A DNA stretch of 64,000 nt, taken from positions 248,001 to 312,000 of the forward strand of contig NZ_LZGK01000011.1 of the NCBI RefSeq assembly GCF_001690705.1, given 5' to 3'. Position numbers and translations under genes: made by a program. Of the stretch, positions 16,682 to 26,377 are shown one piece after another. The DNA comes from Gilliamella sp. wkB178. GTDB lineage: Bacteria; Pseudomonadota; Gammaproteobacteria; Enterobacterales; Orbaceae. The notes under the pieces are model-generated. The model saw nothing but the letters and a program-made list of their open reading frames with translations, did not search any database and had not been told where the DNA came from. The first letter of the stretch is position 1. Each line of letters opens with the position of its first letter.

Positions 16682-18010
16682 GGCGCAATAACTTAAATAT
16701 TTGTCATTAACTCCTCCTGAAGGCCCACCGGCACCAAGACTAATTTCTCCATTTCTAATCTTTATTATATAATAATCTCCAGAATCACTTAACCTACAGT
16801 ATTGAGTGGTATTGCCAAACATGGTCCCTGTACTCCATTCAGCAAGTAAACCCGCACCAATGTTTCTATTGTAATAACGTTTTCCTGAGGCAGGTGTAGC
16901 ATTCACTGCACCTCTGCAATCACAACGTGCATTGGTTATGTCTTTTATTTTAGTCAGACGATAACCCCCACCTAAACTACGACACCATCGTTCTTGGATA
17001 CCAATAGTATCATATTTACCTTTAACAAACCACTGCCTTAATACAAAACCATATGTTGCAACTTTTCTATGACTACTATCATAACCCACTAACTCGAAGG
17101 TTTTTGGCAAATTAGGTGTAGATAAAGTACCTGGTAAAGTAGAATTAAGCTGCGACTGCGTTGGCTCCGGACCGGTGAGAACCACTTTCACATAGTTACC
17201 ACTGGTATCTGGCGTCATGGTAGCTGTAATTCCACCTTCGGTAACAGTTGGCCAAGTTAAACCACTGCCACCACATATGTTTAAATTAAAAGTGGCATTA
17301 TTAAAACCGGTAGTAGGAAAGTTACCAGAGTAACCAGGGTAACCAGATGGTGTAGTTGATTGCACTAAGAAGCCTTTACCTGAGATCCAGATATTGGCAG
17401 GACTGTTTCGGGCCGGGTCGGTTCCGCCAGGATCGGCAGATAAAATAGTCGGAGTTGCTTTAGGATTGATATAGTATATTACATTACTACCGCTAAAACT
17501 ACGGCTATTAGGAACGCCATACTGGGTGGTTAAACTACCAGAAGTACTGGTTAATTCCACTTTATAAGGGGCGTTACATAAATCTAAAGGTGCACTACGA
17601 CTAACTGCTTGGTTATTTTTATCGGTAATAGTAACAGTTAAATTACCGGTAGCGGTAATACCATTAGTACCCTGACCATCACCATCATCATCGCCCCAAT
17701 AATTATAGGGTGTACCGATTAAAGCGTTTAAGGCAATGGAGTTAGTGGTGGTTGGTACAAACATCTGTACATTAGCTAAGGTATCTCCTGCTCTAGGTAG
17801 CACAATTGGGTTCGTTGCGGTTGAGGTATTGATTGCCGGAGTGATTCGAGTGCCATCAGATAGAGTAATACCTAACAGACCCTCCGTAGTCGTAACCCTA
17901 GTTGCCCCATTATCAAAGGTTAAATACGGCTCAGTACCATGGATTTCTTGGGCGGTAGTAGCGGACAACGCTTGGGTAGTAGCAGCATACGGCAACAATA
18001 GCCACGGCAC
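16673..18010 (-). CDS. secreted protein, cassette copy 4, divergent non-NNC tail
   Basis: Same architecture as copies 1-3 but more divergent: the body has clear substitutions (TRITPAINTSTATNPIVL, NVQMFVPTTTNS). The C-terminal tail, after GGGYRLTKIKDITNA and AGLLAEW, uses the ordinary AT-rich codons of the genome (8 of the last 53 codons end in C). It lacks the YTAAGF and WTSD anchors but still ends in CAYP. The start position is GTG. I infer a copy outside, or lost from, the diversification system. The upstream frame is open 87 codons to 18271. Confidence 0.75.
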   Translation of the reverse strand: MPWLLLPYAATTQALSATTAQEIHGTEPYLTFDNGATRVTTTEGLLGITLSDGTRITPAINTSTATNPIVLPRAGDTLANVQMFVPTTTNSIALNALIGTPYNYWGDDDGDGQGTNGITATGNLTVTITDKNNQAVSRSAPLDLCNAPYKVELTSTSGSLTTQYGVPNSRSFSGSNVIYYINPKATPTILSADPGGTDPARNSPANIWISGKGFLVQSTTPSGYPGYSGNFPTTGFNNATFNLNICGGSGLTWPTVTEGGITATMTPDTSGNYVKVVLTGPEPTQSQLNSTLPGTLSTPNLPKTFELVGYDSSHRKVATYGFVLRQWFVKGKYDTIGIQERWCRSLGGGYRLTKIKDITNARCDCRGAVNATPASGKRYYNRNIGAGLLAEWSTGTMFGNTTQYCRLSDSGDYYIIKIRNGEISLGAGGPSGGVNDKYLSYCAYP

Positions 18011-18271
18011 TAAAGCTAAACAACGCTTTAAGTTTGAACCGAAACGCGGTTGGCGCTTAATTAGTGATAATGGCGGTAATCGTTGCTGCTGATTTGGGTA
18101 GTTGGATTGCCGACGGTGCGGTACTAAATCGGGGATTAAATCGCGGACTAAATTATCACTTCGGTGAAATGAGTCAACTACAGTGTGCTGAGATAGATTT
18201 TGGACGTAAAGCTGCCAGTGCTTGTGTCTTGTGTCTTGTGTCTTCCAGTATAAGGCATGATGAAGATTCCG
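18011..18271 (-). other. conserved open frame upstream of copy 4 (87 codons)
   Basis: No in-frame start or stop; in-frame indels only relative to the other copies. Confidence 0.7.
18221..18241. repeat. 5' heptamer repeat (CTTGTGT)x3, copy 4
   Basis: Three perfect units; the out-of-frame ATG is at 18258-18256 (minus). Confidence 0.8.
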
Positions 18272-18455
18272 TCAAGTAATTTTATGTTTTATTTACACTT
18301 TTTCCATTCGAGTGCGCGAAAATTAACCTCCGCACCACTCAACGCTAAAAGTATATCGCCTTGATAAAATTTAACTACTATTTTGTTAAGTTTATTTGTA
18401 AAGAATAGTAAAGATGAAGGCATTGGCTTTATTTTTAAGCTGGGTTTAGGGCTGA

Positions 18456-18496
18456 TTTTTATACTGAAACATATACCTCTCAGGAAACATCTTGAC
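18456..18496 (+). repeat. dispersed palindromic element E8, left edge of catabolic island
   Basis: Last recognisable base of the cassette unit. Beyond it the sequence is unique up to the catabolic operon. Confidence 0.85.
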
Positions 18497-18653
18497 GGGG
18501 ATCTTAAGCAACAACTTAATTTGGTCGATTTTTTATTCCTCCACTTACTATTTAATTCAACCCGTTCAAAAGAATAATATGATTACTTTTGTTTGTGTAA
18601 ATATAAGCATAATTTTAATAAAAACTTAGTTAACATTAGAAAATAGTCATTAG

Positions 18654-18697
18654 TGTGATGCTGATCAAGGTTATTAGTACAAATTAATTGTTATAAT
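18654..18697 (+). promoter_or_regulatory. CRP-type site and -10 box before the MFS/pdxA operon
   Basis: TGTGATGCTGATCAAGG resembles half-plus of a CRP site and is centred near 18661; TATAAT is at 18692-18697. The spacing places the site about 42 bp before the expected start, the class II CRP position. No good -35 box, as expected for an activated promoter. Confidence 0.5.
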
Positions 18698-18837
18698 GCC
18701 ATAACTAAAGTTTATGAATAGAACAAATGAAACAGTCTGTATAACTATTAGGTTAATTAGTAAACGATGTGCCTAACTAGTGAGTACTAATAAGACAATT
18801 AATAAACTTTGAAGTTTACAATAAGAGGCTATAACTA

Positions 18838-20097
18838 ATGATTAAAGAGCGTGTAAAAATATTAGCATTATTTTGTGCTATGTCTTTTTTGATGTATGTG
18901 GATAGAGTTAATTTAGCTGCTACAGGAGGTTTAATAAAACAAGAATTAGGAATGAGTAATACAGAGTTAGGGCTGATATTTTCTGCTTTTGCTTATACTT
19001 ATTGTATATTTCAAATTGTTGGCGGTTGGTTTGTTGACCGTATTGGTGCTCGCAAAATGATTCTTATTTGTGGGGTTACTTGGGTTACAGCAACTGTTTT
19101 AACCGGTTTTGTGGGCGGGTTTGTGTCGCTATTCTTGTGCCGTTTACTGTTAGGTGTTGGTGAAGGTGTGGCTTTACCTTCGCAAGCTAGAGCAATTACC
19201 TTTTGGTTTAAAAGGAGTGAAAGAGGTTTAGTGCAAGGTTTAACTCACTCTTTTTCACGCTTAGGTAATGCTATTACACCACCAATTATTGTTTTGTTAG
19301 TGTCATTCCATTCTTGGCGTTCAGCATTTTGGATTTTAGGTGGTTTTACGGCAGTTTGGGCTATCATTTGGTTCTTTAAATTTAAAGATGACCCAAGAGA
19401 AGCTGGTGTAAATGAGCAAGAACTAGAAGGTATTCCTCATTTTGAAAAAACCGGATTAGGAAATAAAAACGCAGAACCTACGCCTTGGGGCCCGCTACTC
19501 AAACGTATGGGGCCGACTATGGCGGTGTACTTCTGCTATGGTTGGACTAGCTGGTTATTTTTTACTTGGTTACCTACATTTTTTATGCATGGTCGCAATA
19601 TGGATCTTAAATCTTCGGCGCTATTTACCACCGGGGTGTTTTTGTCTGGCGTTGTTGGCAATACTGCGGGCGGGGTGATCAGTGACAAGATATTAAAAAT
19701 GACCAATAATCTAGTAACTGCTCGCCGGAATGTAATCATTTTTAGCTTTATTTGTGCTTTATTATTACTGATCCCAGTTACTCAATCTGATTCAATGTTA
19801 GTAATGACAATTTGTATTAGTATTGCCTTCTTCTGTTTAGAATTAACTATTGGGCCTATTTGGGCAGTACCTATGGACATTACCCCGAAATATGTGGGTA
19901 TGGCTAGTGGCTTAATGAATGCTGGTTCTGCGATTGCGGGTATTATTTCGCCAATTATTTTTGGTATTATTATCGATAAAACTGGTAATTGGAGTTTGCC
20001 ATTTTATGGTTCAATTGCGTTATTAATTGTTGGGATTGTATTAACCTTCTTTATGCGCCCAGACCGACAGTTAATTGTGCCTTCTAAAAATAAATAA
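18838..20097 (+). CDS. MFS transporter, anion:cation symporter type
   Basis: 419 aa, twelve predicted membrane segments. The DRVNLA segment near residue 21 and GWFVDRIGARK near 62 (the MFS A-motif) are typical of the ACS branch that imports hexonates, glucarate, galactonate and related sugar acids. First gene of an operon with a PdxA2-like dehydrogenase, a second MFS protein and an amidohydrolase, all plus strand. The substrate is therefore probably a sugar acid or lactone, but which one cannot be told. Confidence 0.85.
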   Translation: MIKERVKILALFCAMSFLMYVDRVNLAATGGLIKQELGMSNTELGLIFSAFAYTYCIFQIVGGWFVDRIGARKMILICGVTWVTATVLTGFVGGFVSLFLCRLLLGVGEGVALPSQARAITFWFKRSERGLVQGLTHSFSRLGNAITPPIIVLLVSFHSWRSAFWILGGFTAVWAIIWFFKFKDDPREAGVNEQELEGIPHFEKTGLGNKNAEPTPWGPLLKRMGPTMAVYFCYGWTSWLFFTWLPTFFMHGRNMDLKSSALFTTGVFLSGVVGNTAGGVISDKILKMTNNLVTARRNVIIFSFICALLLLIPVTQSDSMLVMTICISIAFFCLELTIGPIWAVPMDITPKYVGMASGLMNAGSAIAGIISPIIFGIIIDKTGNWSLPFYGSIALLIVGIVLTFFMRPDRQLIVPSKNK

Positions 20098-20200
20098 TTA
20101 GAGTAATTATAAGGGTGATTTAGCCTTTATTTTAGGTTGTGATGAAAAATATGTTGTTATGAATATATCGTTATTCAATTGATTATAAAAAGGTATCATT

Positions 20201-21214
20201 ATGAAAAAACCAACTATTTCTCTTGTCTTAGGTGATCCGGCTGGTATTGGCCCTGAGTTAGTCGCTAAGGTATTATCTAAAGATGAGAATAGAAAAAAAG
20301 TAAATATTATTATCATTGCTGACGAAAGGGAATTGCTTAAAGGGATGGAAATTGCCCAATTAAAATTCCCCTATAAGCAAATTAAAGAAGCAATGTTACC
20401 TAATTTAGTATTTGAAGAAGGGGTTCCGGTTTTAATCGATCATAAATGTACTAATCCATTGCCATTAGAATATGGTAAATCTACCGTCCAAAATGGACAA
20501 TATATGTTAGAAACACTGCAAAAGGCAGTGGATTTTACATTAAAAGGCTATTCACAAGCTATTTGTTTTGCACCTTTAAATAAACAAGCAATGCACATGG
20601 GTGGCTTAAAATACCGAGATGAATTGCACTGGTTTGCAGAATTAACCGGTTTTAAAGATTTTGTGTGCGAGCTTAATGTGGTTGATGATATTTGGGCGGG
20701 GCGAGTAACTTCTCATATTCCGTTTAAAGATATTGTTTCTAGCTTAAGTATTGAAGGTGTAGTTGATGGTATTGAGTTACTAAATAAAACCTTAAAACAA
20801 GCCGGAGTCGAAAACCCTAAAATTGCTGTGCAAGCACTCAATCCTCATGGTGGTGAAAATGGTTTATTTGGTGATGAGGAAATCACAATTATTAAACCAG
20901 GCATTAAAATTGCTAAGGAAAGAGGCATTGATGTTTATGGACCATACCCAGCCGACACAACCATGAAGGAAGTGCAACGATTAGGTATTCATGGGGTGCT
21001 GTCTATGTATCATGACCAATTTGCAACAGCACTTAAGTTGCTTGGCTTTGAACGTGGAGTTACGGTTCAAGGTGGGATCCCTATTCCTATTGCTACTGCT
21101 AATCATGGTACCGCTTATGATATGTATGGCAAAAATAAAGCCACACCACAAGCTTTCCAAACCGCTTTTGATATTGTGGTAAATATGGCAACTAATATTC
21201 TTAAAAATAAATAA
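20201..21214 (+). CDS. PdxA2-like 4-phospho-hydroxyacid dehydrogenase
   Basis: NAD-dependent oxidative decarboxylase of the PdxA family. GDPAGIGPEL at the N-terminus, metal-binding His and Asp residues (NPHGGENGLFGDEE; YHDQFATALK) and the ATANHGTAYDMYGKNKA tail are clear; 337 aa is normal. PdxA proper makes pyridoxine via the DXP route, but this window carries pdxS/pdxT, the alternative B6 route, and the gene sits among sugar-acid genes. I infer the PdxA2 role: oxidation of 4-phospho-D-threonate or -erythronate to dihydroxyacetone phosphate. The DUF1537 kinase that usually accompanies PdxA2 is not in the window. Confidence 0.8.
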   Translation: MKKPTISLVLGDPAGIGPELVAKVLSKDENRKKVNIIIIADERELLKGMEIAQLKFPYKQIKEAMLPNLVFEEGVPVLIDHKCTNPLPLEYGKSTVQNGQYMLETLQKAVDFTLKGYSQAICFAPLNKQAMHMGGLKYRDELHWFAELTGFKDFVCELNVVDDIWAGRVTSHIPFKDIVSSLSIEGVVDGIELLNKTLKQAGVENPKIAVQALNPHGGENGLFGDEEITIIKPGIKIAKERGIDVYGPYPADTTMKEVQRLGIHGVLSMYHDQFATALKLLGFERGVTVQGGIPIPIATANHGTAYDMYGKNKATPQAFQTAFDIVVNMATNILKNK

Positions 21215-21290
21215 CTATTTTATTAGGTAATTTAGTCATTTTTATTAGGTAATTTAGTCTTTTTATAAATTACCTAATTAAGGAGATGTT

Positions 21291-22568
21291 ATGGATAATA
21301 GATCCAAACCATCCAGTGTCCGTTGGCTCGTTTTCGGTATTATATTTATTTTAGTAGTAATAAATATGATGGACAGAATTTGCCTTTCTATTGCTATGCC
21401 AACTATTGCCAAGGAGTTTGCCCTTTCCCCGACTATGCAAGGCTTAGTGTTGAGTAGTTTTTTCTGGGCATACGCTTTATTGCAGGTTCCTGGTGGTTTT
21501 CTTATTGATAAATATGGCCCTCGGAAGTTAGTTACTGCTTCTACCCTTTTTTGGGGCGTGTTTCAAACTATTGCAGGATTTTCGACCGGTGGTTTATTCC
21601 TGTTTGCTACCCGTTTGGGTTTAGGTGCGGCTGAAGCACCTTTATTTCCAGCTGGTGGTAAACTGAATTCAACTTGGTTGTCTGCAAAAGAAAGGGGTCG
21701 TGGCGCTGTTCTCATGGATAGTGGCGGACCTTTAGGTGTGGCATTAGGTGGAATTATTATTGCCTATCTTATTGCTGCTATTGGTTCTTGGCGCATTGTT
21801 TTTGTTTTAGCTGGGTTGTTCACGATTGTGTTTAGTTATGTTGCTTGGAAATATTTGCGTGATACACCTAAGGAACATAGTCAAGTCAATCAAGCAGAAT
21901 TAGCCTTGATTGAAAGCCAAAACATTGAAGCAAATGTGATTAATAACGCCACAAGTCAACTTAGTGATAAACAACAAAAAGTACCAGTTAATTCGATGGT
22001 CGCTATTATGTTTGGGCGCATCTCTTGGGCGATGATTAATTTTGGTTTATTAACTTGGGGACCAAGTTATTTGGCTCATGCACGGGGGTTTAATCTAAAA
22101 GAAATTGGTAGCGCAACTTTTATCATTTTCATTTCTGGAGCGTTGGGATCGCTTTGTTGCGGTTTTTTGGCTGACTTCTTGGTAAAAAAAGGTTATCGAC
22201 AAAGTGCAGTACTTAAAGTCCTACTCAGTTTTTCTGGCTTGGTGATGGTTGGAGCATTCCTTTTATTACCGACATTGAGTGATCCTATTATTGCAATTTT
22301 GGTATTATCGATCGCCGCCTTCTTTTTAATGTGGGGCAGTTTATATTGGTGTTTCCCTGCCTTATTGGCACCTAAGAATAAAGTTGGCATTGTTGGTGGC
22401 ACCATGAATATGGCCGGTAGTATTGGTGGAATAATTGTTTCATTATTGGTGGGATTAATTATTCAAATGACCGGTGATTATGATAATGTGCTAATGTTTT
22501 TCTCTAGCTGCGCGATTGTTTTTGTATTAGGTACCGTGTTGATTAGATTTAACTATAAAAATAGTTAG
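21291..22568 (+). CDS. MFS transporter, sugar-acid type
   Basis: 425 aa, twelve predicted membrane segments. DRICLSIAMPTIAKEF near residue 25 and GGFLIDKYGPRK near 70 place it in the same ACS branch as the first gene of the operon. Strong AAGGAG ribosome site. Two different importers in one operon suggest two related substrates, for example a lactone and its open acid. Confidence 0.85.
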   Translation: MDNRSKPSSVRWLVFGIIFILVVINMMDRICLSIAMPTIAKEFALSPTMQGLVLSSFFWAYALLQVPGGFLIDKYGPRKLVTASTLFWGVFQTIAGFSTGGLFLFATRLGLGAAEAPLFPAGGKLNSTWLSAKERGRGAVLMDSGGPLGVALGGIIIAYLIAAIGSWRIVFVLAGLFTIVFSYVAWKYLRDTPKEHSQVNQAELALIESQNIEANVINNATSQLSDKQQKVPVNSMVAIMFGRISWAMINFGLLTWGPSYLAHARGFNLKEIGSATFIIFISGALGSLCCGFLADFLVKKGYRQSAVLKVLLSFSGLVMVGAFLLLPTLSDPIIAILVLSIAAFFLMWGSLYWCFPALLAPKNKVGIVGGTMNMAGSIGGIIVSLLVGLIIQMTGDYDNVLMFFSSCAIVFVLGTVLIRFNYKNS

Positions 22569-22588
22569 TACGGGAGGATGTAAGTAAA

Positions 22589-23518
22589 ATGGAAAATAAA
22601 CTTTATGATGGTCCAATAATTGATGCACACCAGCATTTTTGGCAACCAGCGATTAATCCACACCCTTGGTTAGCAGCTGATGTTTTAATCCCATTTCGTT
22701 ATGGTGATTATTCAGCAATTAAAAAAGAGTTTTTACCACCGGATTATTTACAACTAGCTGCCCCAAAGCACAATGTGGTAGCAACAGTTTATATTGATGC
22801 CGAATGGGACCCACAAGATCCACTTGGCGAAACTAAATATATTCACCACATTGCCGAAAAATATGGTATGCCTAATGCAGTAGTAGCTCAAGCTTGGTTA
22901 GACGCCGATGATGTTAACAATGTATTAGCTAAACAAACCCTTTACCCTTTAGTTAGGAGTGTACGCCACAAACCTGGTGGTGCAACAACCCCAGAAAAAG
23001 CTAAAATGGGTGAAAAAACCTTGATGAGTGATGATAAATGGCTTCAAGGTTATGCTTTGTTAGAAAAGTATAATCTTAATTTTGATTTGCAGACTCCATG
23101 GTGGAACTTTGCTGAAGCATCACAGTTAGCTAAGGATTTTCCAAATACGTTGATTATTCTGAATCATACTGGTTTACCCTCCGATCGTTCCCCTGAAGGT
23201 TTAGCTGCCTGGCATAAAGCTATGAGTTTATTAGCCGATAACCCTAATGTAGTGGTTAAAATTTCTGGAATTGGTTTAAAAGGTATTCCATGGAAGATTG
23301 AGGATAATTTGTGGATCATCCAAGAAGCTATCGCCATTTTTGGGGTGAATCGGGCTATGTTTGCCAGTAACTTCCCTGTTGATAGCATTTGTGGTTCATT
23401 TGATACTATATTTTCTGGTTTTAAACAGGCAACTAAGTCATTACCTTATCAACAACAATATCAGTTATTTTATAGTAACGCTAAAAATTATTATAACACT
23501 CAAACTATTAAAATTTAG
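22589..23518 (+). CDS. amidohydrolase-2 family lactonase-like hydrolase
   Basis: 309 aa TIM-barrel protein of the Amidohydro_2 family (COG3618), which includes fuconolactonase and 2-pyrone-4,6-dicarboxylate lactonase. Metal-binding IDAHQHFW at residue 12, NHTGLP near 193 and FASNFPVD near 260 are the family's active-site strands. It follows the MFS gene by 20 bp, with GGAGG upstream, and ends at an intrinsic terminator. Likely hydrolyses a sugar lactone imported by the neighbouring carriers; the exact substrate is unknown. A homologue lies on the opposite strand at 23630. Confidence 0.8.
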   Translation: MENKLYDGPIIDAHQHFWQPAINPHPWLAADVLIPFRYGDYSAIKKEFLPPDYLQLAAPKHNVVATVYIDAEWDPQDPLGETKYIHHIAEKYGMPNAVVAQAWLDADDVNNVLAKQTLYPLVRSVRHKPGGATTPEKAKMGEKTLMSDDKWLQGYALLEKYNLNFDLQTPWWNFAEASQLAKDFPNTLIILNHTGLPSDRSPEGLAAWHKAMSLLADNPNVVVKISGIGLKGIPWKIEDNLWIIQEAIAIFGVNRAMFASNFPVDSICGSFDTIFSGFKQATKSLPYQQQYQLFYSNAKNYYNTQTIKI

Positions 23519-23532
23519 TAGTATATGAGTTT

Positions 23533-23571
23533 AAAAAAGGTTGTTTTCATTTCTGAAAAGCAACCTTTTTT
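23533..23571. terminator. bidirectional intrinsic terminator
   Basis: AAAAAGGTTG-TTTTC and GAAAA-GCAACCTTTTT pair around ATTTCT, with T-runs on both strands. It separates two convergent amidohydrolase genes. Confidence 0.85.
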
Positions 23572-23629
23572 ATTTGCTATCATGGTGTTATGTTAAATTA
23601 GCGTGTCACCCTGCTATTGGTTATTGCTA

Positions 23630-24583
23630 TCATAGTTCTAAATCAATACGATAAAATTGTTTAGCGTTATGCCAGAAAAACTTTTCCTTATCTTCTTGGG
23701 AAAAGTCTTTTAAAATGGTCAACATTGCCGCAACCAAGTCATCGTAACTGATTCTTAACTTAGAAACTGGGAAGTTACTCGCAAAAACGCAGCGATCAAT
23801 ACCAAACATGTCAATAGTTTCAAGGATCACTCCGCGGTTAATATCTACCGTCCAAGGATCATTTAACAACCCTAGCTCGGAAATTTTTACCCAAACATTT
23901 GGACAGCTAGCTAAATCCTGCATTCCTTGACGCCAAGCATTTAAACCTTTTTCACTCCTATCCCAAGGGAAGCCCGTATGATTTAAAATGATTTTAGTGT
24001 CAGGGAAGGATCTGGCTACGTTTGCCGCTTCATCTAAGTGCCAATATGGTACCCGTAGATCCCATGATAGATTAAATTTTTCTAATAATGCAAAACCTGC
24101 TAACCAGTTTTTATCTTGCATACTACCTGGGGTGCCATATACGCTTGCTTTTAATTCAGGTGTCTTGGCAGTAACGGGTTTACTCCGAATACCACGTACA
24201 GTTGGGAATTTAGTGTGTTCAGCTAAAATTTTTTCACAAGTATTAAGGTGAAACCATACATGTGGTAAGATCGCATTAGGGAAGCCAAACTCTTGGGATT
24301 GTTGATATACCCATTTGGTTTCCTCTACTTCGTTAGCATAGTCATGATCAGCCTCACAATGAACGGTGGCAAGAATCATTTGGTTTTGAGTATCTTTTAA
24401 ATAGTCTTTAGGTAGGTAATTTTTACGGATAGCCGCGTAATCTCCTAAAAAAAATTCTTCTGCTTTGGCTAACCATGGGTAATAATTGGAGTCCAAATTC
24501 CATAAATGATGGTGCGCATCAATAATAGGAATTTTACCGGTGCTGCGGGTGGTTAGACCTAGTTTTTGATGAATACTTTTCAT
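23630..24583 (-). CDS. amidohydrolase-2 family lactonase-like hydrolase
   Basis: Second COG3618 protein: IDAHHHLWN near residue 20, LNHTGFPWDRS near 198 and FASNFPVSK near 262 carry the catalytic histidines and aspartate. I start at MKSIHQKL, which has AAGGAGT six bases upstream, instead of the longer frame to 24631. That leaves 2 nt between the MFS stop and this ATG, so the two are cotranslated. Clearly different from the homologue at 22589, so probably acts on a different lactone. Confidence 0.8.
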   Translation of the reverse strand: MKSIHQKLGLTTRSTGKIPIIDAHHHLWNLDSNYYPWLAKAEEFFLGDYAAIRKNYLPKDYLKDTQNQMILATVHCEADHDYANEVEETKWVYQQSQEFGFPNAILPHVWFHLNTCEKILAEHTKFPTVRGIRSKPVTAKTPELKASVYGTPGSMQDKNWLAGFALLEKFNLSWDLRVPYWHLDEAANVARSFPDTKIILNHTGFPWDRSEKGLNAWRQGMQDLASCPNVWVKISELGLLNDPWTVDINRGVILETIDMFGIDRCVFASNFPVSKLRISYDDLVAAMLTILKDFSQEDKEKFFWHNAKQFYRIDLEL

Positions 24584-24585
24584 GA

Positions 24586-25842
24586 TTACTCCTTCCTTGC
24601 TGGTGTCACTGATGCTAACGATAATCCACAAACAAACATGGCAGCCGCCATAATCATAAAGCCGGCTAATGGAGTGCCTGTTACATCAATTAACCAGCCC
24701 ACTATGTAAGGGCCAAAGAACCCACCCAAATTACCTATGCCACCAATTAATCCTAAGGAAAGTGCTAATACTTCGGTTTTGATGACTAATGGCGGTAAGG
24801 CAAAAAATGCGCCATGAATGTATAAACCACCGCCAACTACGCAAAGGAAAATGAATTGCATTGTTGCCGATGGGAAGAATTGCCCAATTAGTAACGCTAT
24901 AGCCGAAATAGTCAGTGGCACCAATGAGGATGATTTTCGTAACCCATATCTGTCTGCTTTAACAGATATATAAATCATACCAATCAAACCAATTAAATAT
25001 GGTATTGCAGTTAAAAAGCCAACAATACTCGGCGATGATTTCGAGATGTTAGTTATGACTTGTGGCATCCACATTGTGAAGCCATAAAAACCAGCACAAT
25101 ATAAAAACCAAGCAAAAATTAGAGTTAAGACCTTGGTATTTTTGAATACGTCACGGTATCTTGGTGAATCTTCAGTGGTACGTTTTTGTTTTAATTGTTC
25201 GTCCATAGCTAGTTGTTGCATTATGTAATCACATTCATCTTTTTGCATCCACCATGCTTTATCTGGTCTGTCAGCAATCATGATGTACCAAACTATTGCC
25301 CAAATAATTGGTGGAATACCTTCGATTACTAATACTGTTCGCCAACTAAAATATTCTAATAGTACTCCAGTAATTGGCGCAGCGATAATTGCAGAAATAG
25401 GGATACACATAAGCCAAAAGCCATTAGCACGAGCTTTTTCTTTTTGTGGGAACCATCGAATTAACATTACTAATGTTGCTGGTTGGATCCCCCCTTCAAA
25501 CACTCCTAATACAAAGCGGGCACAGAGTAATTCTTCGGTGCTCCTAACTAACCCAGTCCAAATGGCTGCTAGTCCCCATAATGTCATTAAAATGAAAATT
25601 GTTTTTTTACCACTCCATCTTTCAGCTAGTAACGCAGCGGGTACTTGTAAAATTAGATAACCCAGAAAGAATATTCCGGAAGCAACCCCTTTAATACTGT
25701 TGCTTAAATGTAAATCTTCCCCCATATAGGGCAAAATAAAAGAGAGATTAGTACGATCTAAAAAAGCTAACATATACATTATGCTGGCAACTGGTATAAA
25801 ATAAATCCAGCGCTTACCTATTTTTGATTTACATGTACTCAT
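24586..25842 (-). CDS. MFS transporter, sugar-acid type
   Basis: 418 aa. LDRTNLSFILPYMGEDL near residue 28 and AERWSGKK near 70 mark the ACS family, tartrate/phthalate-like branch. Forms a two-gene operon with the downstream amidohydrolase. Inverted repeats in the 535-bp upstream region suggest control by the adjacent SorC-type regulator. Confidence 0.85.
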   Translation of the reverse strand: MSTCKSKIGKRWIYFIPVASIMYMLAFLDRTNLSFILPYMGEDLHLSNSIKGVASGIFFLGYLILQVPAALLAERWSGKKTIFILMTLWGLAAIWTGLVRSTEELLCARFVLGVFEGGIQPATLVMLIRWFPQKEKARANGFWLMCIPISAIIAAPITGVLLEYFSWRTVLVIEGIPPIIWAIVWYIMIADRPDKAWWMQKDECDYIMQQLAMDEQLKQKRTTEDSPRYRDVFKNTKVLTLIFAWFLYCAGFYGFTMWMPQVITNISKSSPSIVGFLTAIPYLIGLIGMIYISVKADRYGLRKSSSLVPLTISAIALLIGQFFPSATMQFIFLCVVGGGLYIHGAFFALPPLVIKTEVLALSLGLIGGIGNLGGFFGPYIVGWLIDVTGTPLAGFMIMAAAMFVCGLSLASVTPARKE

Positions 25843-25953
25843 ATAGACATCCTTTATAAAAATAAGTCATGTGACTTGCAGTTGGCGATTTCTGGTTATT
25901 CACTTGAAGTTAATAATTCCTAGTTAATAACTTTAAGTTAAACAAGTTTCGTT

Positions 25954-25978
25954 CAAATGTATGTTAATATAACATTTG
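25954..25978. promoter_or_regulatory. inverted repeat upstream of MFS gene
   Basis: CAAATGT and ACATTTG are separated by 11 bp, 110 bp before the MFS start. Candidate operator. Confidence 0.35.
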
Positions 25979-26084
25979 ATTTAAAGGTAATTGCCAATGC
26001 TGTTTTTGTGATCTATATCTATTATTAATATTTATTGTTTAATTATCTTAGAATATGCCTGATTATTTGCTTAATTTTGTGATC

Positions 26085-26112
26085 ATTTTGTTGAACATAT
26101 GTTTAACAAAAT
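26085..26112. promoter_or_regulatory. 28-bp near-perfect palindrome, candidate SorC-family operator
   Basis: ATTTTGTT-G-AACAT meets ATGTT-T-AACAAAAT, one mismatch in 14 pairs. It lies between the SorC-type regulator gene and the divergently placed MFS promoter. Size and symmetry suit a tetrameric SorC/DeoR regulator. Confidence 0.5.
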
Positions 26113-26377
26113 AATTATTGTCGATGAATCTAGCAATAGTAAAATCATGTAAAGGAGGCATTAATATAAGTGCAGTTATATCTATTTTTTTAGAGCATTA
26201 CAGTTATATTGATACATTTAATATTTATATAGTTATTAATATGAATACTAATGTAAGTTAAACTTATTAATTTGAATGAATCGATTAAACGGTTGCATCA
26301 GGAGATCTACGGTTAAATTTACTTTATAGTCGCTAGATGCATACGCGTTTACCTTATAGTTATTAGCATTAAGGAGG

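Larger units (their letters stand above)
25843..26377. other. AT-rich control region of the MFS/amidohydrolase operon
   Basis: No gene seen. Contains two inverted repeats listed separately and a TGTGATCTATATCTA sequence near 26008 that is at best half a CRP site. Transcription of the dha operon also ends in this area. Confidence 0.5.
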
